Shown in pieces: positions 41,138 to 51,345 of a DNA stretch of 64,000 bases (positions are counted from its first letter, which is position 1; each line of letters opens with the position of its first letter). The DNA is from Aliivibrio sifiae (lineage in GTDB: Bacteria > Pseudomonadota > Gammaproteobacteria > Enterobacterales > Vibrionaceae), in the NCBI RefSeq assembly GCF_002954705.1, contig NZ_MSCO01000003.1, forward strand, positions 298,897-362,896, written 5' to 3'. The notes below the pieces were generated by a model that searched no databases, was not told where the DNA came from, and saw only the letters and a program-made list of their open reading frames with translations. A program made the translations under genes and the position numbers.

Positions 41138-43492
41138 TTAATTATTTAAATAAAACGGGCGACCATAGCCTAAAGCGTTGGTTGCTGAACCAGAGGTGAT
41201 GCCAGTGTTAGTGCCTAAACCTCGAATCGCGATGGAAAGCATGAGGTTACTTTCATATTCTGGTTCGTAGCTTCCAATTAAACCTGAGGTTTCTGGTGCA
41301 ATAATTTGATCGCTATAGGTTAAGCCAAATGACCAACAATCACTTAAATAGGTCGCGCCAACTAAAGTTTCTAGCATGAACTCTTCTTTTGTATCGTAAA
41401 AGTATTGAGCATTGAGATTCCAATTATTACCAATGTTGTATCGTGCTAATAAACCTGCTTGATAAATACCATAACGTGTCACAGATGACGGTCCAGGATC
41501 AGAATAGGATACATTATCATCGATATAACTCTTACTAACATAACGGTAGTTAGCTTGAATATAGCCACGACTGTGGCGGTATTCTAAGGTACTGTTTGCT
41601 ACTTGTAGTTCACTTTCGTTAGAGTCGTATTGAATACCACCATGATAGAATAGATAGTCATTATAGTTAAAATCACTTTCTATCGCCCATGCAGATGAAT
41701 TCTTGTTATCATTATTTTTAGATGTACCAGAACCATCCATATATAATATCTGCCCAAAAGATATATTCATTCGTTCTTTATAAGAATCATCGTAAAATCG
41801 AGATGTTGCGCCAATACTAAATTGGTTTGCAGCGGCAATATAATCAACACCACTGTATTGACGATCTCTGAATAGGCCATAATAATCTAACTGAAGTTTA
41901 CTACTATCGTAGCCACCTTCACCTTGACCGCCATAGATCTCACTTTGGTCAACTTCTGGTACGTATAAGTATTGAATTTTTGGCTCGAGGGTTTGTAAAT
42001 ACTCTCCCAAGAACTTCTGTGTACTGTCTAAATAAATAGCACCATTAACCCTTACTTCTGGAATGGTTCGTGATGTATCTTCTTCCAAGCTGGATAGAGA
42101 AGGATTATTCTTATCAAAATCTTGAGTATAGTGGGTATAAAGTAAGCTGGCTTCAGGGGTTAAAGACCACCAAGTATCACTCAGTGGTAAGCTTAATTTA
42201 GGTTCCATATGAACTCGAGTTGCAGATGGTTTGGTTTTATCATCTGTGGCAAATTCACTAACATGACTATGAAAATTAAAATCTAGAGAATTATAAAATT
42301 GCGGAGCGTAGTAATTAAACTCAACCTGAGGCATTAGTCTATATGGTTTTTGATTTTCGACTAAAACCTGAAAATCACGCACACGCATGGTGAGATCCCA
42401 ATCTTGAGAACGATATGAGACTTCCCCTGATTGTGTCAATTGACCTTCATCACGTGTACCAATACTAGAGTTTAAATCCTGGAAGTAAGTAACATCACTA
42501 ACCTGAGCGTATTCAACTTCAAATTTCCAGTGTTGCCTAAATATACCGGAATGATTCCAACTGGCCCCCCAACGAGCGCCTTTATCTTGGTTTTTGGCAT
42601 CGTCCCCAAGATATTCTGCATTTAATTCACCAACGCCTAAATCGGTTAAATAGCGGAAATTACCTTCTAATTGAGTACCACGTTTTTCCATATAATTAAT
42701 CGTGGTAATCGCATCGTAATTTGGTGCGATATTCCAATAAATAGGGACTGAAAGTTCAAAACCATCTTTACTGTCTAAACCTGCACTTGGAATTAATACC
42801 CCTGTTTTACGCTTATCGCCAACTGGAACGGTAATATAAGGAAGATATAAAATCGGCACATCAAGAACTTCAAAACGTGCATTATAGAAGGTTGCCCATT
42901 CATCAGATTGATCGAGTTCAATATCGCTGGCTTTAAAGCGCCAACTGTTATCGTCTGCCGGACAAGTAGTGAATGAAGCATCTTCTAACTGATAGATTTC
43001 TTGACCGGTTTTTAATACACGGCTAGCAGTACCACGAATTGGTTGGCATGACATTTTATAGGCCGCATTAATCATTGTGGTATCTTCGGTGCTTAAATCA
43101 GTAGTGACTTTGTCTGATTTTGACCTCATTTCCATGCTTGAATAGTCAACGTTACCTTCTGCAATCGCAATGTTTTCTTGTTGGTGTAACGTTATGTTAT
43201 CTGCTTTTATTTCTTGACGACCTTTAATAATATGAACATTACCCTTATAGGTCGCCTTAGAATTATTTTTGGCTTCAACGCTGTCAGCTTGAATTAGTAC
43301 TGGTTGTTGATCTTCTTCCTCTTTTGACATTTTTTCAGGCACCGGGCAAGAATTAACTGCGTTGGTCTGTAAAGGGAAGATAATGCTATTTTCTGGAGGT
43401 ACGGTTGTGCTTCCATCATCAGCAATGACGGGAGAACCGTAAAGAAGGCATCCAGCAAATGAAGCAAGTAGGCTGCGAGAGGTAAAAGGCAT
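41138..43492 (-). CDS. lptD: LPS assembly protein LptD
   Basis: 784 residues, the E. coli length. Signal peptide of about 24 residues, an OstA/LptA-like jellyroll (VLIQADSVEAKNNSKATYKG) and a large C-terminal beta-barrel. With the lipoprotein LptE it inserts lipopolysaccharide into the outer leaflet. Cysteines are at 49, 149, 177 and 719; the adjacent Cys-Cys pair at the E. coli C-terminal site is a single cysteine here. First gene of the operon with surA, pdxA and rsmA. Confidence 0.96.
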   Translation of the reverse strand: MPFTSRSLLASFAGCLLYGSPVIADDGSTTVPPENSIIFPLQTNAVNSCPVPEKMSKEEEDQQPVLIQADSVEAKNNSKATYKGNVHIIKGRQEIKADNITLHQQENIAIAEGNVDYSSMEMRSKSDKVTTDLSTEDTTMINAAYKMSCQPIRGTASRVLKTGQEIYQLEDASFTTCPADDNSWRFKASDIELDQSDEWATFYNARFEVLDVPILYLPYITVPVGDKRKTGVLIPSAGLDSKDGFELSVPIYWNIAPNYDAITTINYMEKRGTQLEGNFRYLTDLGVGELNAEYLGDDAKNQDKGARWGASWNHSGIFRQHWKFEVEYAQVSDVTYFQDLNSSIGTRDEGQLTQSGEVSYRSQDWDLTMRVRDFQVLVENQKPYRLMPQVEFNYYAPQFYNSLDFNFHSHVSEFATDDKTKPSATRVHMEPKLSLPLSDTWWSLTPEASLLYTHYTQDFDKNNPSLSSLEEDTSRTIPEVRVNGAIYLDSTQKFLGEYLQTLEPKIQYLYVPEVDQSEIYGGQGEGGYDSSKLQLDYYGLFRDRQYSGVDYIAAANQFSIGATSRFYDDSYKERMNISFGQILYMDGSGTSKNNDNKNSSAWAIESDFNYNDYLFYHGGIQYDSNESELQVANSTLEYRHSRGYIQANYRYVSKSYIDDNVSYSDPGPSSVTRYGIYQAGLLARYNIGNNWNLNAQYFYDTKEEFMLETLVGATYLSDCWSFGLTYSDQIIAPETSGLIGSYEPEYESNLMLSIAIRGLGTNTGITSGSATNALGYGRPFYLNN

Positions 43493-43561
43493 CGAGTTAG
43501 ACGTTCCTGTTCGTTATATTAATCCGCTGATATACTCAAAGAGACTAGACAGAGTCACTTG

Positions 43562-43589
43562 TTTATAATAAAGCAAAAGCTATGCCCAA
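43562..43589 (-). promoter_or_regulatory. Candidate lptD promoter
   Basis: On the reverse strand TTGGGC and TATAAA are 16 bp apart, about 70 bp upstream of the lptD start. I see no clear sigma-E promoter, although lptD-surA is sigma-E-controlled in E. coli. Confidence 0.45.
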
Positions 43590-43699
43590 ACCACCTATAA
43601 GATGTCGCTATCATCTATTAATGGTTGTAAAGTAGTAGGCTGCGTTTGCTCATTATGTGACAGAGTAAAAATAAAATAATTCATTAATTGGAATTTAAA

Positions 43700-44545
43700 A
43701 TGCAAATATTCGGCAAGATATTGGGTGGTTTTTTTGGTTTTCTATTTGGCGGCTTTTTTGGCGCGGCATTAGGGATCTTTATTGGCCATCAATTTGATAA
43801 AGCAAAGCGCATGGCAAACAGTGGCTTTACTTTTCAAACTGGCGGGGCTTCTCAAACTCAAAAACAAGCAGAGTTTTTCCATGCGGCTTTTGCCGTTATG
43901 GGTCATGTAGCTAAAGCCAAAGGGCAAGTTACTGCTCAAGAAATTCAGCTTGCTGCGATGATGATGGATCGTATGAATCTAAGTGCTGAGCAAAAAAGAG
44001 AAGCTCAAGAAGCATTTAGAGAAGGGAAAGAAAACGATTTTCCATTACGTGAAACGTTACAGAAAATCCGTTCAATTACCGGTGGTCGCTATGATCTGTT
44101 GCAGTTCTTTTTAGAGCTTCAGATAGCATCAGCAATTGCAGATGGTGATATTCATCCAAGTGAAAGAGACATTTTACACATTGTAGCTGAAGAACTTGGC
44201 TTTAGTGCTGAACAACTTGAAAAACGTTTGAAAATGCAAGAAGCGGCCTTTCGTTTTCAGCGCAGTGGTGGTTTTTCTGGTCAGCAAGGTGGCTCTCATC
44301 AAGGTCAATGGCAGAAAGCAAGTTCTGCGGACCAATTGAAAGATGCGTATAATTTACTAGGTATCAATGAAGATGCGGATGCTAAAACCATTAAACGTGC
44401 ACACCGTAAGTTAATGAACGAGCATCATCCTGATAAATTGGTAGCAAAAGGATTACCACCAGAGATGATGGATATGGCTAAAGAAAAAGCACAAGAAATT
44501 CAAGGCGCTTACGATTTAATTAAAAAAGCAAAAGGGATTAAGTAA
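43700..44545 (+). CDS. djlA: DnaJ-like membrane co-chaperone DjlA
   Basis: 281 residues (E. coli DjlA 271). A TTG four codons earlier is less likely; MQIFGKILGGFFGFLFGG begins the single N-terminal membrane anchor. A TerB-like helical region follows (LQIASAIADGDIHPSERDIL), then a C-terminal J domain with the HPD motif (NEHHPDKLVAKG). It stimulates DnaK at the inner membrane and is linked to envelope stress signalling in E. coli. Divergent from lptD as in E. coli. Confidence 0.95.
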   Translation: MQIFGKILGGFFGFLFGGFFGAALGIFIGHQFDKAKRMANSGFTFQTGGASQTQKQAEFFHAAFAVMGHVAKAKGQVTAQEIQLAAMMMDRMNLSAEQKREAQEAFREGKENDFPLRETLQKIRSITGGRYDLLQFFLELQIASAIADGDIHPSERDILHIVAEELGFSAEQLEKRLKMQEAAFRFQRSGGFSGQQGGSHQGQWQKASSADQLKDAYNLLGINEDADAKTIKRAHRKLMNEHHPDKLVAKGLPPEMMDMAKEKAQEIQGAYDLIKKAKGIK

Positions 44546-44558
44546 TCCCTTTTAATTT

Positions 44559-45338
44559 TTATTGTTTATTTAACTTCCAATTATAGTCGTAACTGATATC
44601 GCCTTTGAATTGTTTTAATTCAGGGCGATATTTTTTTAAATGCTCAAAAAGTTGCTGCTGATTACCAAAATCGACCGCAAACCAATCATAGATAGATGAG
44701 AGTTGGATTTTGTTATCAGTAATAAGTATGCCTTTTTCACTATTAATGAATTCAGCTGCGGCTTTATCTAATAGCTTATCGCTATTTCTGGCGGTAAATG
44801 CTTTTGATTGTAAGTTAGGGCAACCTAAGCTTGCGCAGTTCACCGCGTAATGCGTTCTAGGATCGCTCCATATTGGGCGAAGAATTCTGTGTTCGATATC
44901 GTTAAGGGTTAATGTTTTCCCTGCAACAGTAATGACGTCTTCATCCCAAGGCCCAAAGCTAAATAGCCCTCCTAATTTAGTAATCGACTTGATAGGGTAA
45001 TTATCTAAAATTATTTTTACTGTAATTGCATTATAAAGGTTTACCCAATAAGCGTATTGTTCAGATTTTTTGTACTCTCTTGGGTCAATTCGTCGAATTT
45101 GGCGTAAGTAACTATTTAATGTTCGCTCATCTGCATCAGTGATGTTGCCATAATCAAAAAGGGTATATTCCCCTTGAGTGATAAGGTATTTATCTAAGGT
45201 TTGTTGCCAATATTGATGTGAAATAGTGGTGGCATTTTTTTCATTACTGACATCCCAATAATCCCATAACTCAGATTGTGGTGCAGCGAACGTATTGAAT
45301 GAGAAAAGCAAAAGTAACGAGGAAATAAGGGTTTTCAT
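44559..45338 (-). CDS. DUF547 domain protein, exported
   Basis: 259 residues with a signal peptide ending at FNTFA-AP. The DUF547 core is visible in QYAYWVNLYNAITVKIILDN and the Cys-containing HYAVNCASLGCPNL, which resembles the catalytic layout of papain-like and transglutaminase-type folds. Biochemical function is unknown. It is convergent with djlA (13-bp gap) and probably monocistronic. Confidence 0.85.
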   Translation of the reverse strand: MKTLISSLLLLFSFNTFAAPQSELWDYWDVSNEKNATTISHQYWQQTLDKYLITQGEYTLFDYGNITDADERTLNSYLRQIRRIDPREYKKSEQYAYWVNLYNAITVKIILDNYPIKSITKLGGLFSFGPWDEDVITVAGKTLTLNDIEHRILRPIWSDPRTHYAVNCASLGCPNLQSKAFTARNSDKLLDKAAAEFINSEKGILITDNKIQLSSIYDWFAVDFGNQQQLFEHLKKYRPELKQFKGDISYDYNWKLNKQ

Positions 45339-45402
45339 AGAAAGGTACCTGACTTTTGTTTACTAATAATTATTTATTATAGATGGCCTGTGTTTTATAG
45401 AC

Positions 45403-45452
45403 AAAAAAGAGGTTGATACGTTCATATCAACCTCTATTATTTCCTGAATCCT
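45403..45452 (-). terminator. Terminator of the leu operon, repeated module copy 1
   Basis: On the reverse strand AGAGGTTGATA pairs with TATCAACCTCT, followed by a T-run. The preceding AGGATTCAGGAA begins inside the leuD stop codon (TAG). A closely similar block lies behind cheX at 62800-62857. Confidence 0.85.
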
Positions 45453-46053
45453 ATTTTAAGAAACTAGGGATCTTCGCTTCATATTCTGAAATTTTATCCG
45501 CGTGTTGTAACGTCAAACCAATATTATCTAAACCGTTCAGTAAACAGTGGCGGCGGAATTCATCAATCTCAAAGCGGTATTGCTTATTGTTAGCAGTTAC
45601 TAACATTGCTTCTAAATCAACGGTAATTTCAGCACCTTCATTTGCTTCGACGAACTGGAAAATATCATCCACTTCAGCGTCAGTCAAACGAACAGGGATC
45701 ATTTGGTTGTTAATTGAGTTGCCATAAAAAATATCAGCAAAGCTAGGTGCGATCATTACTTGGATGCCATAATCCGCTAATGCCCAAGGAGCGTGCTCAC
45801 GAGATGAACCACAACCAAAGTTTTCACGAGCTAGCAGAATACTGGCACCTTGATAGCGTGGTGCATTCATTACAAACTCAGGGTTTGCTTGCTCTCCACC
45901 ATCATCTAAAAAGCGCCAGTCATGAAATAAATGCTTACCAAAACCAGTGCGATTTACTTTTTGTAGAAATTGCTTTGGAATGATCGCATCGGTATCAATA
46001 TTCGCCGTATCTAAAGGAACGACTAGACCTGTATGTTGCTTAAAACCTGACAT
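45451..46053 (-). CDS. leuD: 3-isopropylmalate dehydratase small subunit
   Basis: 200 residues (E. coli 201). With LeuC it isomerises 2-isopropylmalate to 3-isopropylmalate in leucine biosynthesis. N-terminal [19 protein letters not shown] and the substrate-recognition block [16 protein letters not shown] are conserved. It is the last gene of leuABCD, 11 bp after leuC. Its stop codon is shared with the start of a repeated terminator module. Confidence 0.97.
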   Translation of the reverse strand: MSGFKQHTGLVVPLDTANIDTDAIIPKQFLQKVNRTGFGKHLFHDWRFLDDGGEQANPEFVMNAPRYQGASILLARENFGCGSSREHAPWALADYGIQVMIAPSFADIFYGNSINNQMIPVRLTDAEVDDIFQFVEANEGAEITVDLEAMLVTANNKQYRFEIDEFRRHCLLNGLDNIGLTLQHADKISEYEAKIPSFLK

Positions 46054-46064
46054 AGTAAATTCCT

Positions 46065-47480
46065 TTATGCATTTTCAGTAATAGTACGGATATCAACAAA
46101 GTGACCAGCAATTGCGGCAGCAGCAGCCATTGCAGGGCTCACTAGGTGAGTTCGACCATCACGGCCTTGGCGACCTTCAAAGTTACGGTTTGATGTTGAC
46201 GCACAGCGCTCTTGTGGACCCAAACGGTCATTGTTCATTGCAAGGCACATAGAACAACCCGGTAGGCGCCATTCAAAACCGGCTTCTTTAAAGATCACAT
46301 CTAGACCTTCTTTTTCCGCTTGTGCTTTTACTTGCTCTGAACCCGGAACAATTAGCGCTTGAACATGAGCGGCAACTTTATTGCCTTTTGCTACGGCAGC
46401 AGCAGCACGCATGTCTTCGATACGTGAGTTAGTACAAGAGCCAACAAATACTTTATCTACATTGTAATCAGACAGAGATTTTCCAGCTTCAAGTCCCATG
46501 TAAGCTAATGCTTTTTCAGCCGACGCTTTTTCTACAGGGTCAGAAAAACTCTCTGGAGCAGGGATAGGTTGGTCAACGGCGATTACTTGACCTGGGTTTG
46601 TGCCCCAAGTGACTTGTGGTTTAATTTCAGAGGCTTCAAGAGTAACTACGGCATCAAACTCTGCATTATCGTCCGTTTTTAGTGACGACCAATATTGAAT
46701 CGCAGCCGTTAAATCTTCCCCTTGAGGTGAGAATTTACGGTCAGTAATGTAATCAAATGTCGTTTGGTCTGGTGCGATTAGGCCCGCTTTAGCACCTAAT
46801 TCGATTGCCATGTTACATACCGTCATACGACCTTCCATCGTTAGGTCAGTAATTGCTTCACCACAGAATTCAACCACGTAACCAGTACCACCAGCAGCCG
46901 TTGTTTTACCAATGATTGCTAGCACGATGTCTTTAGCGGTAATGCCTTCGGCTACTTTACCTTTAACTTCGATTTTCATGGTTTTAGCACGTGCTTGTTT
47001 TAGCGTTTGTGTCGCTAAGACATGCTCAACTTCAGAGGTACCGATACCAAAAGCTAATGAACCAAATGCGCCGTGAGTGGCAGTGTGTGAATCACCACAA
47101 ACAATCGTCATGCCCGGTAGAGTAATGCCCAGTTCAGGACCCATAACGTGCACAATACCTTGGTATTTATGGTTTAGATCGTAAAGGGTCACGCCAAATT
47201 CTTCACAGTTTTTTGATAGCGTCTCCATTTGGATTCGAGCCATTTCACCAGAGGCATTAATGTCTTTGGTTTGTGTCGATACGTTGTGATCCATCGTTGC
47301 GAAGGTTTTACCTACTTGGCGAACTTTACGTCCTTTTTCACGCAGGCCATCAAAGGCTTGTGGTGATGTAACTTCATGAACCAAATGGCGGTCGATGTAT
47401 AAAATTGGGTTTTCGCCTTCTGCCGCTACAGCAACATGGGCATCGTAAATTTTTTCGTATAATGTTTTTGCGTTAGACAT
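46065..47480 (-). CDS. leuC: 3-isopropylmalate dehydratase large subunit
   Basis: 471 residues (E. coli 466), an aconitase-family protein. Iron-sulfur cluster cysteines lie in [13 protein letters not shown] and [22 protein letters not shown] and [12 protein letters not shown] are further family blocks. It forms the isomerase with LeuD in the leucine pathway. The gene follows leuB by 15 bp. Confidence 0.97.
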   Translation of the reverse strand: MSNAKTLYEKIYDAHVAVAAEGENPILYIDRHLVHEVTSPQAFDGLREKGRKVRQVGKTFATMDHNVSTQTKDINASGEMARIQMETLSKNCEEFGVTLYDLNHKYQGIVHVMGPELGITLPGMTIVCGDSHTATHGAFGSLAFGIGTSEVEHVLATQTLKQARAKTMKIEVKGKVAEGITAKDIVLAIIGKTTAAGGTGYVVEFCGEAITDLTMEGRMTVCNMAIELGAKAGLIAPDQTTFDYITDRKFSPQGEDLTAAIQYWSSLKTDDNAEFDAVVTLEASEIKPQVTWGTNPGQVIAVDQPIPAPESFSDPVEKASAEKALAYMGLEAGKSLSDYNVDKVFVGSCTNSRIEDMRAAAAVAKGNKVAAHVQALIVPGSEQVKAQAEKEGLDVIFKEAGFEWRLPGCSMCLAMNNDRLGPQERCASTSNRNFEGRQGRDGRTHLVSPAMAAAAAIAGHFVDIRTITENA

Positions 47481-47495
47481 TGCTTCTTCCTTGAA

Positions 47496-48596
<1,101 letters not shown>

Positions 48597-48669
48597 TTAA
48601 TCTTTTTATTTAATTTGGTTAATCAGGAAAGGTTTGTATTTCCCTGATTTAAAATTTGTTTCGGCTCTT

Positions 48670-50217
48670 TTAAACCGTAGCTACTTTCTTTTGTTTAATC
48701 TCTGCAATTTGGTCTGCACGGTGAATGCTGTTAATAACATGAAGCAGTGCCTGACCAGAAGCTTCGATAATGTCTGTTGCTAGGCCAGTACCGTGATACT
48801 TACGACCTTTATAGTTCGCAATAATATCCGCTTGACCTAAGCCATCTTCACCTTCGCCTTTTGCTGTTAGATCAAACTTATCTAGGACGATTTCATAGCC
48901 TGTTAGTTTGTAGATACATTGGTAAAGGGCATCAACAGGACCATTACCGACAGCGGCTTCACATTTTTCTTCATCACCACAAAGTAGTTTGATACTAGTT
49001 GTCGCCATTACGCTGCCAGATTGAACGCTTAGGTAGTTCAACTTATAGAAGTCATCTTCATCACGTAAGTTAGCAAAATGCATTAGGGCTTCTAAATCGT
49101 AATCAAATACTTGGCCTTTACGATCCGCTAGCTTCACAAAATCTGCATATAGAGTGTCTAGATTATATTCTTCGTTTTTATAACCCATCGCATCCATGTG
49201 GCTTTTAACTGCAGCGCGACCAGAACGACTGGTTAGATTTAATGCTTTGTTTTTAAGGCCAATAGACTCTGGCGTCATGATTTCATAAGTGTTTTTATTC
49301 TTAAGCATACCGTCTTGATGAATGCCTGAAGAGTGGCTAAAGGCGTTTGCGCCTACGATAGCCTTATTGCTCTGAATTGGCATATTACAAAGCTGACTTA
49401 CTAATTTACTGGTGCGGTGGATTTCATCATTTTTAAGACCCGTATGAACGCCTAGGTACTCTGAACGAGTTTGCAAAATCATCGCAATTTCTTCTAGAGA
49501 ACAGTTACCTGCACGCTCACCAATACCATTAATTGTGCCTTCAACTTGACGAGCTCCGGCTTGAACCGCAGCAATAGAGTTAGCAACAGACATTCCTAAG
49601 TCATCATGACAATGAACAGAGATAATTGCTTTATCAATGTTTGGAACTCGGTTGAATAATTGCTGAATAATGCCACCAAATTCACCTGGAATGGTGTAGC
49701 CAACAGTATCTGGAATATTAATTGTATTTGCGCCAGCATTGATGGCAGCTTCTACCATGCGACATAAATTATCAATTGGCGTACGACCTGCATCTTCACA
49801 AGAAAACTCAACATCATCGGTGTATTTACGTGCGTGTTTAACGGCTCTTACACCCATTTCAACCACATCATCGTAGCTACGACGTAATTTATCTTGAACA
49901 TGAACAGTAGAAGTTGAAATAAAGGTATGAATTCGGAACGCTTCTGCGACTTTTAATGCCTCAGCTGCGGCATCAATATCTTTAGGAACGGCTCGGGAAA
50001 GCCCACAAATACGACTGTTTTTAATGTGTTTTGCGATGGTTTGAACTGACTCAAAATCACCAGGAGATGAAACAGGGAAGCCTGCTTCGATGACATCAAC
50101 TCCCAGACGCTCAAGCGCATACGCAATCTGCAGTTTTTCTTTTACGGTTAAACTTGCTGATAGTGCTTGTTCGCCATCTCGTAAGGTGGTGTCGAAGATA
50201 ATGACTTGATCGCTCAT
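48670..50217 (-). CDS. leuA: 2-isopropylmalate synthase
   Basis: 515 residues (E. coli 523). It condenses acetyl-CoA with 2-ketoisovalerate, the first leucine-specific step, and is feedback-inhibited by leucine. The catalytic TIM barrel starts [17 protein letters not shown], with [17 protein letters not shown] and [13 protein letters not shown]. The C-terminal regulatory domain is present. AAGGAAGC precedes the ATG. It is the first structural gene after the leuL attenuator. Confidence 0.97.
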   Translation of the reverse strand: MSDQVIIFDTTLRDGEQALSASLTVKEKLQIAYALERLGVDVIEAGFPVSSPGDFESVQTIAKHIKNSRICGLSRAVPKDIDAAAEALKVAEAFRIHTFISTSTVHVQDKLRRSYDDVVEMGVRAVKHARKYTDDVEFSCEDAGRTPIDNLCRMVEAAINAGANTINIPDTVGYTIPGEFGGIIQQLFNRVPNIDKAIISVHCHDDLGMSVANSIAAVQAGARQVEGTINGIGERAGNCSLEEIAMILQTRSEYLGVHTGLKNDEIHRTSKLVSQLCNMPIQSNKAIVGANAFSHSSGIHQDGMLKNKNTYEIMTPESIGLKNKALNLTSRSGRAAVKSHMDAMGYKNEEYNLDTLYADFVKLADRKGQVFDYDLEALMHFANLRDEDDFYKLNYLSVQSGSVMATTSIKLLCGDEEKCEAAVGNGPVDALYQCIYKLTGYEIVLDKFDLTAKGEGEDGLGQADIIANYKGRKYHGTGLATDIIEASGQALLHVINSIHRADQIAEIKQKKVATV

Positions 50218-50262
50218 GGGCTTGCTTCCTTGTGTATGTCGTGCGCTTTAACGACGGTTTTC

Positions 50263-50294
50263 CATAAAAAAACCCGCCATGTTCAGCGGGTTTT
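50263..50294 (-). terminator. leu operon attenuator
   Basis: On the reverse strand AAAACCCGC (50294-50286) pairs with GCGGGTTTT (50277-50269), followed by TTTTTAT. It sits between the leader peptide stop and leuA, as expected for transcription attenuation. Confidence 0.88.
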
Positions 50295-50328
50295 AAAATT
50301 TGGTTTATGGCTTCTTTTGTTCCACAAC

Positions 50329-50391
50329 CTACCCGCGTGAGATGTTCACGATCAGGAGGAGGTTTAGAAATAAAGAAGATGCTGTTTTCAT
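50329..50391 (-). CDS. leuL: leu operon leader peptide
   Basis: A 20-codon frame, MKTASSLFLNLLLIVNISRG, ends in TAG 35 bp before the attenuator stem. It holds five leucine codons (TTA, CTA, CTC, CTC, CTG), three of them consecutive, plus isoleucine and valine codons. This fits ribosome-stalling control by charged leucyl-tRNA. I see no strong ribosome-binding site, and the call rests on the codon content and position. Confidence 0.8.
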   Translation of the reverse strand: MKTASSLFLNLLLIVNISRG

Positions 50392-50423
50392 TTGAAATAC
50401 AATCCATAAAAATAATTAACAAA

Positions 50424-50452
50424 TTAATATCGCACTCAGTAAGTATCGTCAA
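50424..50452 (-). promoter_or_regulatory. leu operon promoter
   Basis: On the reverse strand TTGACG and TATTAA are exactly 17 bp apart, about 30 bp upstream of the leuL start. Confidence 0.75.
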
Positions 50453-50579
50453 CCCCTAAATCCCATTTTCACTACTTATTAATGTTTTTTTGCTTAAATG
50501 TTACAAAATAGGAAGAAAAACGATTGCTGTGATGGATTACTGCACAAAAGAGATGTTTTTTTTGAATAGTAGAGATTAA

Positions 50580-50595
50580 TTAATCAAATGATTAA
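50580..50595. promoter_or_regulatory. Candidate TetR operator, site 1
   Basis: TTAATC-AAAT-GATTAA is a perfect 6+6 palindrome with a 4-bp centre. It is the same as site 2 except for the centre, and lies 63 bp from it. Confidence 0.6.
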
Positions 50596-50637
50596 ATATG
50601 GATGAATTAAAGGGATCGCACAATTTTCTTACTTACT

Positions 50638-50643
50638 TATAAT
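50638..50643 (+). promoter_or_regulatory. Probable -10 of the TetR-RND operon
   Basis: TATAAT lies 54 bp upstream of the TetR-family start and abuts operator site 2. The best -35 candidate (TCGCAC at 50616) is weak. Confidence 0.5.
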
Positions 50644-50658
50644 TAATCGTGTGATTAA
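50643..50658. promoter_or_regulatory. Candidate TetR operator, site 2
   Basis: TTAATC-GTGT-GATTAA, extended by one more complementary pair on each side (A...T). It overlaps the end of the TATAAT box, where a bound repressor would block polymerase. The rest of the 306-bp gap between leuL and the regulator holds the leu promoter and nothing else that I can support. Confidence 0.65.
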
Positions 50659-50697
50659 TAATCATAAATTGAATGTAGTGTAAATAAGGTGTTATCA

Positions 50698-51345
50698 ATG
50701 GCAAAGCAATTAGGCAGACCAAAAGGGGAATCAGAAGTGAGAGAGCAGCTCATTTTTCATGCTCGTGAGCTTTTTGTATCTCAGCCTTATAATAAAGTAT
50801 CAACAAGGTTAATTGCTGATAATGCGAAGGTAAATATCGCAATGATCCGTTATTACTTTGGTAACAAAGAGGGGTTGTTTGAAGCAATGTTTAAGGAAAC
50901 GATATCTCCAGTGGTAAGTCAGTTTCAATTAGCTTTAGTCAATAATAGTGAACAAGATTTGGTTGATTTCATGCGTGCTTATTATCAAGCAATGATAAAA
51001 GTGCCAGCATTTCCTAAACTGATACTAAGAATTATGGAGGCGGATAATGAACAGCAAGCCAACCTTCAGCAAATTATTTTTGGTATTTTACAACCGATGC
51101 AAGACAAGCTATTTGCACCAGATATGAGCCATGCATTATTTAAAAAAGGGGTCGATCCAAGTAAAGCTAGACTATCAATGATGAGTTTGATGGTTTTTCC
51201 TTTTTTGGCACCAAAGAAAATGTTGGATTTTCATAATATTGAGTTAAATGAAGCATTTTTAACTGATTTACTCGAGCATAATATCCGATTGTTAACTGAA
51301 GGTTTGTTACAAAATAAGAGAGATAATACTAATGAAAATAAATAA
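50698..51345 (+). CDS. TetR-family transcriptional regulator
   Basis: 215 residues from the ATG preceded by AAGG; a GTG at 50689 is a weaker alternative. The N-terminal helix-turn-helix (LIADNAKVNIAMIRYYFGNK) is typical of the family; the C-terminal half is a helical ligand-binding domain without a recognised subfamily. It precedes and overlaps the adaptor gene of an RND pump by 14 nt, so it probably regulates its own operon through the palindromes upstream. The ligand is unknown. Confidence 0.9.
   Translation: MAKQLGRPKGESEVREQLIFHARELFVSQPYNKVSTRLIADNAKVNIAMIRYYFGNKEGLFEAMFKETISPVVSQFQLALVNNSEQDLVDFMRAYYQAMIKVPAFPKLILRIMEADNEQQANLQQIIFGILQPMQDKLFAPDMSHALFKKGVDPSKARLSMMSLMVFPFLAPKKMLDFHNIELNEAFLTDLLEHNIRLLTEGLLQNKRDNTNENK

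Noticed and set aside
50111-50452. 113-codon reverse frame through the leu attenuator
   Set aside because: It crosses the promoter, the terminator stem and the start of leuA; the 20-codon Leu-rich leader in another frame explains the region better.
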